From the NCBI GenBank assembly GCA_050124775.1, contig JASFEP010000330.1, positions 1 to 5,286 on the forward strand: 5,286 nt of DNA, given 5' to 3'. This DNA comes from WTAW01 sp050124775 (GTDB taxonomy: Bacteria > Acidobacteriota > Aminicenantia > Aminicenantales > Aminicenantaceae). Every line of letters starts with the position of its first letter. Within the stretch, counting starts at the first letter, position 1. The notes below the pieces were generated by a model that was not told the origin of the DNA, searched no databases, and saw nothing but the letters and a program-made list of their open reading frames with translations. Below are positions 1 through 4,626 of the stretch, in pieces. The position numbers and the translations under genes were made by a program.

Positions 1-441
1 AACGATCTGGCCCCGATTTATGATAATTTTTTCACTCCTTCCAAGAGCCTTGAGGAGATTTGTGAGAAACACCGGGCAGCCGAAGAAAAAGCGGACGTGA
101 TTTGGGTGTCTGAAAAGGATGCGCAAAAAACCGTCTACGATTTTATGCTTGTCGAAACACTGGGACAGAGATTCAAGGCGATCGCTTTTATGGCGGCGAC
201 CGAGCTGGTGGATTCGGGAATCGTAGAGCTTTCGGACCTGGAAAAGCTCTGCACGAACGAACTGGAATGGAAGGAAGGGCCTTTTACCATGATGAACGCA
301 ATGGGGGTGGATGAGGCCCTGAAGATCGTGACGGAGAGGATGTTTTTCTCCCATCGCAAGGAGATCAACTTTCCCGTTTCAAGGCTCCTCATCACCCAGG
401 CCCAGAAAAACACGCCATGGCTCGTCTATGCGAAAAATTGA
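1..441 (+). CDS. 3-hydroxyacyl-CoA dehydrogenase-like protein, C-terminal part (5' end outside window)
   Basis: The reading frame is open from base 1 and ends at TGA 439-441, so 146 C-terminal residues are visible. A GTG at 97 could be mistaken for a start, but the frame continues upstream without a stop and no ribosome binding site supports it. Residues about 53-112 resemble the helical C-terminal domain of 3-hydroxyacyl-CoA dehydrogenases: a run like 'A-x-x-L-V-D-S-G' followed by an acidic 'S-D-L-E-K' stretch, then W-K-E-G-P-F (90-95) and M-G-V-D (101-104), the family's usual W-x-x-G-P-F-x-x-x-D-x-x-G-x-D pattern in relaxed form. Such enzymes oxidise 3-hydroxyacyl-CoA with NAD in beta-oxidation or butyrate-type pathways. 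The NAD-binding Rossmann half lies off the window. The usual glycine-rich G-R-K-x-G-x-G-F-Y tail is absent and the protein ends in 'PWLVYAKN', so this may be a divergent family member with another substrate. The family assignment is an inference from partial sequence. Confidence 0.65.
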   Translation, partial: NDLAPIYDNFFTPSKSLEEICEKHRAAEEKADVIWVSEKDAQKTVYDFMLVETLGQRFKAIAFMAATELVDSGIVELSDLEKLCTNELEWKEGPFTMMNAMGVDEALKIVTERMFFSHRKEINFPVSRLLITQAQKNTPWLVYAKN

Positions 442-554
442 CAAGGCACACAATTTCAGGTACGAAGGTGTCGATAAAGATACAGTGGTAAGCGCTTCAA
501 GGTTGATTTATTGGTAGAACAGGAGTTTGTGTCGACTAAAAGCTTGAGGAACAG

Positions 555-1586
555 ATGTCGATCAGAGAAAGGATAGAGACGCTCGAGAAAGAGACGCTCC
601 ACGAGAAAGCTTGCTTAAGCTCCGAATCCAGGGGCAGAGAACGGTCCGAAAAGTTCCATTCCATAAGGACCGCTTTCCAACGCGACAGGGACAGGATCAT
701 ACACTGTAAATCGTTCCGGAGGCTGAAGCACAAGACCCAGGTGTTTATGGCGCCCTTCGGAGACCACTACCGTACACGGCTGACCCACACGCTCGAAGTT
801 TCTCAGATCGCCCGCACTATAGCCAAGGCTTTGCGGTTGAACGAGGACCTGACCGAAGCCATCGCCCTGGGACACGATTTGGGGCATACGCCCTTTGGGC
901 ATGCCGGGGAGAACACTCTCGATTCGCTGCTGTCTACAGGTTTCACTCATTCCAGACAGAGCCTTCGTGTGGTGGAGCAGCTGGAGTACGAGGGAAAGGG
1001 GCTCAACCTCACGTATGAAGTGCGCGACGGGATCTTCAAGCATTCCAAAGGTAAAGGTGCCATCCTAAGCGACAATGAGGAGGATATGCCGGTCACCCTG
1101 GAAGGACAGATCGTCAGGGCGTCCGATGTCATCGCCTATGTGAACCATGACATCGACGATGCGGTGAGAGCGGGTGTCATCAAAGCCACAGACATCCCCG
1201 GCCATCTCGTCGATGTTTTCGGTAAATGGCCCGCCTTGCGGATAGACAGGATGGTCAAGGATGTCGTCGAATCCAGCCTAGAAGTCGGATTAGCTCGGAT
1301 CGGCATGAGCGAGGCAATCGCTGAGGGCATTACCGAGCTTCGCCAGTTCCTCTACGAGCGGGTGTATTTCAACCCGGCGGCCAGCGCCGAGCTCAGAAAA
1401 ACCGAGAAGATCATGGAGGACCTGTTCGCTTATCTTATGGAGAGTCCCGGAGATCTGGTCAAAGCGTATCCGGAAGGGGATTCGCTGGAACGGCGCGTGG
1501 GGGATGCGATCGCCGGCATGACGGACCTCTACGCTCTCCGGCTCTACGAGAAGTTTTTCTTTCCCCGCTCCTGGCCCGTCCTCTAA
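555..1586 (+). CDS. dgt: HD-domain dGTP triphosphohydrolase-like protein (type 2 dGTPase)
   Basis: A complete 343-residue protein, the usual length for the short (type 2) bacterial dGTPase-like family. Known members hydrolyse dGTP, or other dNTPs, to the nucleoside and triphosphate in the cytoplasm and so trim dNTP pools. The opening 'MSIRERIETLEKETL', the block F-Q-R-D-R-D-R-I-I-H (41-50), S-F-R-R-L-K-H-K-T-Q (53-62) and the R-T-R-L-T-H run (73-78) are family hallmarks. HD metal ligands are visible as H78, H107-D108 and D191 (S-D-V-I-A-Y). H116 and E119 in H-D-L-G-H-T-P-F-G-H-A-G-E match the catalytic His/Glu pair known from E. coli Dgt. The C-terminal A-G-M-T-D-L-Y-A-L block (320-328) is intact. 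The motif usually written H-N-E-Q-S-L-R-V-V reads H-S-R-Q here (132-135). The ATG is preceded by GAGGA at 546-550, and an in-frame TAA at 537-539 excludes a longer form. The gene is followed by a strong hairpin terminator. Real nucleotide preference cannot be read from sequence. Confidence 0.96.
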   Translation: MSIRERIETLEKETLHEKACLSSESRGRERSEKFHSIRTAFQRDRDRIIHCKSFRRLKHKTQVFMAPFGDHYRTRLTHTLEVSQIARTIAKALRLNEDLTEAIALGHDLGHTPFGHAGENTLDSLLSTGFTHSRQSLRVVEQLEYEGKGLNLTYEVRDGIFKHSKGKGAILSDNEEDMPVTLEGQIVRASDVIAYVNHDIDDAVRAGVIKATDIPGHLVDVFGKWPALRIDRMVKDVVESSLEVGLARIGMSEAIAEGITELRQFLYERVYFNPAASAELRKTEKIMEDLFAYLMESPGDLVKAYPEGDSLERRVGDAIAGMTDLYALRLYEKFFFPRSWPVL

Positions 1587-1591
1587 GAAAT

Positions 1592-1640
1592 GGGGACAGG
1601 CTACTTTTTACAGAGGTAATTAAAAAAGTAGCCTATCCCC
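1592..1640 (+). repeat. 49-bp palindromic element, copy 1
   Basis: The left arm GGGGACAGGCTACTTTTT (1592-1609) pairs with 1623-1640, leaving a 13-nt loop. There is one mismatch, C1597 against A1635, which becomes a G-U wobble in RNA read from the minus strand. The whole unit, loop included, matches copy 2 (4573-4621) at 44 of 49 positions when one is inverted. It therefore looks like a dispersed REP- or MITE-like repeat and not merely an independent terminator. No transposase is present nearby. Confidence 0.85.
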
Positions 1641-1647
1641 TTTTTTT
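1592..1647 (+). terminator. Intrinsic terminator of the dGTPase gene, formed by palindrome copy 1
   Basis: An 18-bp stem with GC-rich base is followed directly by seven T residues (1641-1647), starting 5 nt after the dGTPase stop. This is a textbook rho-independent terminator in the plus direction. Read from the minus strand, the stem follows the stop of the HEAT-repeat gene but is trailed only by AUUUCUU, so it should end that convergent transcript less efficiently. The plus-strand T-tract overlaps the TAA stop of the convergent gene (1646-1648). Confidence 0.8.
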
Positions 1648-3199
1648 ACTTCTCGATGATCTCCTTGAGGAACTTGATCGCTTGCTCGTCCTTGAATTGA
1701 CCGAGCACCAACACGAACTGCTTTTTCAGCCGCGGGTCCTTCTCTTGCCGCGCCATCTCGACCAGGACCGGAACTTTTCTTTTGCTCTTGTTCTGGGCCA
1801 TGGCAAAGATGATGTTCTGCTTAAATCGTGCTTCCTCTGCATCCTCGTATGCTTTTCTCAGAACATCGAGGAAACGCTCGCTCTTTTTTTGCCCCAGCAT
1901 CGTCACGGCAAGATGTTTCATCCTTATGTTCGGGTCAGCGATCAAAATATGTATCAGTTTATCGTCAGCCTTTTTGCTGTCGTTCTGTCCGATGGCCATG
2001 ATCACTTTCTCTTTGAGCTTCAGGTCGGGCACTTTATCGAAAAGGTCGATCATGGCTTCAAGGCTCTCTTCATCGGCCTGGTTCCCCAGCCACATGATGG
2101 CCGCCTCTTTGGCTCTGGGGTCGCTGTCGTTCTCGAGGATCCAGAACAGCTTCTTCTTTGCTCTTTCGCTATCATTCTGGCCGATAGCCATGACCAAACG
2201 CTCCTTCAATCGGCTGTCAGCCGTCCCATCATAGATATCGATGAGGGTATCGAGGCTCTTCTCATCCTGGTTATTACCCAACCAAAAAATGGCCATCTCC
2301 TGAACCTTTGGATCCTCATCCGAAGTCGCTACCTCGATCATAATTTCTCGAGCCTTCGGATGATCGGAATTCGCCAGAATGAACAGCGCTCTTTCTCTGA
2401 GCTTGGGATTCTCGCTTTCCTTTATGGTCTTCACGAGGATGGGATAGGCTTTCTCTTTATCCACATTCATGAGGGCGCTCAAAGCCACGAGCTTCAGCTC
2501 CAATTCTGGGTCTTCCTCCTCTCCCATGTCGAAAACGACCACAGGATCGATATCGACATCTATTGCCAGATTGTCCAGGGCTTTTAAAGCCTTCAGGGAA
2601 CCCAATGCCACGAGTCCGCCATGCTCATCCAACGCCAGAAGTTTTTCTGTTCCTTCCAAGGACTCTTCTAACTCCTCCATTTTAAGCTGTTCCAGCTCCT
2701 CCAGATCTTCCAATGCCAGTAATTCTTCGACGCCTTCTAACTCCTCCAATTCTTTCAGCTCTTCGAGCTTTGCAAGACTCCCGTTGATATACAACCGGTA
2801 AGCGGGCTGCCCGCTTTTTACCAATTCCTCTGCAATCTTGACCCTGAGAGTCCGCGCGTCGTCCACCCAAGCGCTTATAGGAAATCCCTTGATGAGAGAA
2901 TTGAGGTTCCTGATGGCATTCTTCTTGTACTTGATCTGTTCTTCGAGGTATTCCAGCTGCTGGCTGAGTTTGTCCATACTGAACGCAAGATAGTAAAGCG
3001 ACTGGTCCATGTATTTGCTCTCTTCGAAATCGGTAATCAATCGGTCGAACTCCTCGACCGCCCTCTCCCAATCCTTCTCATAGATAGACTTTCTGGCTTT
3101 TTCATAGAGCTCCTTGTCCTTGCCCTCCTGTGCCATATTCAGGCCGCTTACGACAAGCATAAAAGCCAGAAACAAACCCAAAATTTTTATGTGCCTCAT
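1646..3199 (-). CDS. Exported TPR-like / HEAT-repeat protein of the sigma factor operon
   Basis: A 517-residue protein of unrecognised specific function. A signal peptide is clear: 'MRHIK', a hydrophobic core at about 6-20, and a likely cut after N-M-A (21-23). Residues about 29-126 look like two TPR-type helical hairpins of the BamD/YbgF style (Y-E-K-D-W-E-R-A-V-E-E-F, then a second around 94-126). Residues 141-190 are extremely Leu/Glu rich (34 of 50). From about 240 to the end run HEAT-like repeats arranged as a strict 64-residue double unit, with L-G pairs at 307, 371, 435 and 499. Such domains are protein-binding scaffolds; no enzymatic motif is seen. The start has an excellent Shine-Dalgarno AGGAGGT that contains the stop of the upstream anti-sigma gene, so translation is probably coupled. 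Location is inferred to be the periplasm or outer envelope. It may be a sensor partner, an assembly scaffold or the output of the sigma/anti-sigma switch; the sequence does not decide. Confidence 0.93.
   Translation of the reverse strand: MRHIKILGLFLAFMLVVSGLNMAQEGKDKELYEKARKSIYEKDWERAVEEFDRLITDFEESKYMDQSLYYLAFSMDKLSQQLEYLEEQIKYKKNAIRNLNSLIKGFPISAWVDDARTLRVKIAEELVKSGQPAYRLYINGSLAKLEELKELEELEGVEELLALEDLEELEQLKMEELEESLEGTEKLLALDEHGGLVALGSLKALKALDNLAIDVDIDPVVVFDMGEEEDPELELKLVALSALMNVDKEKAYPILVKTIKESENPKLRERALFILANSDHPKAREIMIEVATSDEDPKVQEMAIFWLGNNQDEKSLDTLIDIYDGTADSRLKERLVMAIGQNDSERAKKKLFWILENDSDPRAKEAAIMWLGNQADEESLEAMIDLFDKVPDLKLKEKVIMAIGQNDSKKADDKLIHILIADPNIRMKHLAVTMLGQKKSERFLDVLRKAYEDAEEARFKQNIIFAMAQNKSKRKVPVLVEMARQEKDPRLKKQFVLVLGQFKDEQAIKFLKEIIEK
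1649..2482 (-). repeat. Intragenic 192-bp tandem periodicity (double HEAT units)
   Basis: Within the exported repeat protein, residues 240-517 fall into units of exactly 64 residues (192 bp): 240-303 (degenerate), 304-367, 368-431, 432-495 and a partial unit 496-517. Each begins with a hydrophobic triplet plus L-G (I-F-W-L-G, I-M-W-L-G, V-T-M-L-G, V-L-V-L-G). A second HEAT unit follows with M-A-I-G-Q-N at 337 and 401 and the related F-A-M-A-Q-N at 465. The similarity is clear in protein but diverged in DNA, so this is old internal duplication. Confidence 0.85.
2630..2779 (-). repeat. Leu/Glu low-complexity segment within the HEAT-repeat gene
   Basis: Codes residues 141-190 of the exported repeat protein, where 16 Leu and 18 Glu occur in 50 residues, with Leu commonly spaced three apart in the style L-x-x-L-E-E-L. 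It is probably a long acidic amphipathic helix linking the TPR-like and HEAT parts. The short-word repetitiveness (GAG and CTG/TTG codons) suggests growth by slippage. Confidence 0.7.
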
Positions 3200-3204
3200 T
3201 GTGT

Positions 3205-3211
3205 ACCTCCT
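3205..3211 (-). promoter_or_regulatory. Strong Shine-Dalgarno of the HEAT-repeat gene, overlapping the upstream stop
   Basis: Read on the minus strand, AGGAGGT lies 5 nt before the ATG at 3199. Bases 3212-3210 are the TAG stop of the anti-sigma gene, so ribosomes finishing that gene stand on this site. This fixes the start and points to translational coupling. Confidence 0.85.
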
Positions 3212-3953
3212 ATATAGTCGTCAATATGTCCATTTTGAAGAGTATGTCCCTTTCATGGATGAGTTCCTTAACCTGAGAGGGAGCCCACTTGTCATCGCTG
3301 GGCATGTTTTCGATCTCCCTCAGGACGAGATCGAGGTCTTCCAGGATCTCTTTGACCTGTGGGTTTGTATCCACCACAAGCTTCTTCAACAGATAGTTCT
3401 GGATGAGCAGACTCTTTACAATCTTCCTATCCAGGGTAATTGTCTCTCCTCCGTTCTCCTCCGCCGAATAATTGGCATAAGAAACGAGCAGAGGTTTCAG
3501 CGTCTCGAAATGGTCTTCGAGCGACTGCTTGATGTATTCGGAGGGGCCCGCCGCTTGCATCCTGGGAGAGGTAGCGATCTGTGTGTCCGTTGCCGTCCAA
3601 AACCTACCGATAATTACACCCAGGACGAAGATCACGATAACCGATGCCGCTGCATACACCCAGCCGGGGCGCAGGAAAAACCGCCGCTCGTCATTTGCTC
3701 TTTGCCGTTTCTCCCCTTTTGGCTTTTCCACAGTATCCGTCCGGATGACATCCCAGCACCTCTCCCAATCCGCATCGGGTGCCCTTTCCTCCTTTGTTTC
3801 GTCCAGCAGTGCGAAAACACCCCTTGTGTGCTCCCATTCTGCAGCACAACCCGGACATTCCTCTATGTGTGCCATCACTTCGCTCTTATCTTTATCGGCG
3901 AGTTCGCCGTAAAGCAAAAGCACCATGTATTCCTTACACTTTTTGCATTTCAT
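3210..3953 (-). CDS. Transmembrane zinc-type anti-sigma factor (zf-HC2 family)
   Basis: A 247-residue protein. The N-terminal cytoplasmic domain carries the anti-sigma zinc signature H29-x3-C33-x2-C36, with upstream C3 and C6, in the usual frame 'L-L-L-Y-G-E-L-A-D ... H-I-E-E-C-P-G-C'. One membrane helix is clear at about 98-117, preceded by basic residues, giving N-in/C-out topology. The remaining 130 residues are outside the cytoplasm, charged and mostly helical in appearance, and I do not recognise a domain there. Family members bind and silence a cognate ECF sigma factor until proteolysis or a conformational signal releases it. The gene overlaps the sigma gene by 20 nt (3934-3953) with its own GGAG at 3961-3964, 7 nt from the ATG, and it is followed after 10 nt by the exported repeat protein. 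This three-gene coupling makes the repeat protein a probable partner. An alternative start at residue 10 would lose C3 and C6 and is less likely. Confidence 0.92.
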   Translation of the reverse strand: MKCKKCKEYMVLLLYGELADKDKSEVMAHIEECPGCAAEWEHTRGVFALLDETKEERAPDADWERCWDVIRTDTVEKPKGEKRQRANDERRFFLRPGWVYAAASVIVIFVLGVIIGRFWTATDTQIATSPRMQAAGPSEYIKQSLEDHFETLKPLLVSYANYSAEENGGETITLDRKIVKSLLIQNYLLKKLVVDTNPQVKEILEDLDLVLREIENMPSDDKWAPSQVKELIHERDILFKMDILTTI

Positions 3954-4539
3954 AACGGTTCTCCGGCAAAAAACATTTGAAGTGTTTTTTCAAAATCGAG
4001 ACGGCTCGGAAGAGTTGTTTCTTTACGCTGCCCTCCGAACAATCCATGTACTCGGCGATCTCCTTGATACTCAACTCCTGATAGTGTTTCAGGATGAAAA
4101 TCATCCGCTGCCTCTTCGTCAATGTGTCGAGCACCTGCTCGAGCTTCTCCCTGACTTCGCGTTTGTGATTTGCATCGTCGGGATCCGAAGTGTTCGGGGG
4201 CGCACTCAGCCCGTCCATATCGTCTTTCGGCATGATTTTGTCCTTTTGTTTCTTGTTTTTCCTCAAGTGATCGATGCTGCAGTTGATGCCGATCCTGTAG
4301 AGCCAGGCCGAAAAGTTCGTGTCGGCCCCGATCTTGAACCTCTCCAGCGAATGGTAAGCCTTGATGAATGTGTCCTGCACGATATCTTCGGAGTCTTCGA
4401 GGTTTTTTGTGTATTGATAAGCCAGCGACATGATCCGGCGCTTGTTATCCTCGAACAGGAGCTTAAAGGCGTCGGGGCTCCCTTCCTGGGCGCGTTGCAC
4501 TAGAGCGATCTCGTCCATTTGTCTCTTATCATATACCAT
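3934..4539 (-). CDS. ECF-type RNA polymerase sigma factor
   Basis: A 201-residue protein from the chosen ATG. Region 2 covers about residues 24-95 and contains the classic 'E-D-S-E-D-I-V-Q-D-T-F-I-K-A-Y' core-binding and -10 recognition block, then F-S-A-W-L-Y-R-I-G-I-N and D-H-L-R-K. A charged linker (about 96-130) leads to region 4 (about 133-182). There 'L-T-K-R-Q-R-M-I-F-I-L-K-H-Y' and the helix-turn-helix 'L-S-I-K-E-I-A-E-Y-M-D-C-S-E-G-S-V-K-K' recognise the -35 element. It should direct RNA polymerase to a small regulon, under control of the anti-sigma factor encoded by the overlapping next gene. ATG at 4539 has AAGGA 9 nt upstream. A TTG at 4569 would extend the frame 10 residues into the flank of the palindromic repeat and has no ribosome site. 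ATG at 4518, seven codons in, is a weaker alternative. The target promoters cannot be read from this window. Confidence 0.95.
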   Translation of the reverse strand: MVYDKRQMDEIALVQRAQEGSPDAFKLLFEDNKRRIMSLAYQYTKNLEDSEDIVQDTFIKAYHSLERFKIGADTNFSAWLYRIGINCSIDHLRKNKKQKDKIMPKDDMDGLSAPPNTSDPDDANHKREVREKLEQVLDTLTKRQRMIFILKHYQELSIKEIAEYMDCSEGSVKKQLFRAVSILKKHFKCFLPENRYEMQKV

Positions 4540-4548
4540 AACGGATGA

Positions 4549-4553
4549 TCCTT
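4549..4553 (-). promoter_or_regulatory. Ribosome binding site deciding the sigma factor start
   Basis: AAGGA on the minus strand, 9 nt before the ATG at 4539. It favours this start over TTG at 4569, which lies against the palindromic element, and over ATG at 4518, which is preceded only by a poor AAGAGA. Confidence 0.55.
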
Positions 4554-4568
4554 CACTTTCGTTGACCA

Positions 4569-4625
4569 AAAAGGGGACAGGCTACTTTATTGATTACCCC
4601 TATAAAAAGTAGCCTGTCCCCTTTT
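4569..4625. terminator. Bidirectional intrinsic terminator at palindrome copy 2
   Basis: A perfect 20-bp stem (4569-4588 with 4606-4625) encloses a 17-nt loop. Read on the minus strand it starts 2 nt after the dipeptidase stop and its GC part ends in five T (4572-4568), which fits termination of that gene before the sigma operon. The plus direction also ends in four T (4622-4625), though no plus-strand gene arrives here. If it terminates efficiently, the sigma operon needs its own promoter in or after the element. Confidence 0.65.
4573..4621 (-). repeat. 49-bp palindromic element, copy 2 (inverted relative to copy 1)
   Basis: Read on the minus strand this 49-bp unit matches copy 1 read on the plus strand at 44 of 49 positions. 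The arm GGGGACAGGCTACTTTTT is identical, and the loop core AGGGGTAATC compares with AGAGGTAATT in copy 1. Four of the five differences are transitions. It lies between the dipeptidase and the sigma factor gene. Conservation of the loop argues for common descent as a mobile or dispersed repeat. Confidence 0.85.
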
Positions 4626-4626
4626 G

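Noticed and set aside
438..466. Candidate sigma-70 promoter for the dGTPase gene: perfect TTGACA (438-443) overlapping the upstream stop, with TACGAA 17 nt later
   Set aside because: The -10 hexamer matches only 3 of 6 and no better one lies at allowed spacing. The TTGACA may be chance, so it is not listed as a feature.
490..497. Small palindrome AAGCGCTT in the 113-bp gap before the dGTPase gene
   Set aside because: Only 8 bp, not extended on either side and not repeated in the window.
1682..2587. Long open frame (301 codons) on the plus strand opposite the HEAT-repeat gene
   Set aside because: A shadow of the minus-strand gene: no ribosome site, no recognisable domain, and the opposing frame has a signal peptide and clear repeats.
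3114..4503. Two plus-strand open frames opposite the anti-sigma and sigma genes
   Set aside because: Antisense shadows of strongly supported genes; composition is unlike real proteins and no start signals are present.
4537..4569. Ten-residue longer sigma factor starting at TTG 4569
   Set aside because: The start codon touches the palindromic element, has no Shine-Dalgarno, and the added residues do not resemble ECF sigma N-termini; ATG 4539 with AAGGA is better.
1592..4621. Composite transposon or CRISPR interpretation of the repeat pair
   Set aside because: No transposase or integrase is encoded, no target duplications are visible outside the elements, and two palindromes 3 kb apart do not form a CRISPR array.
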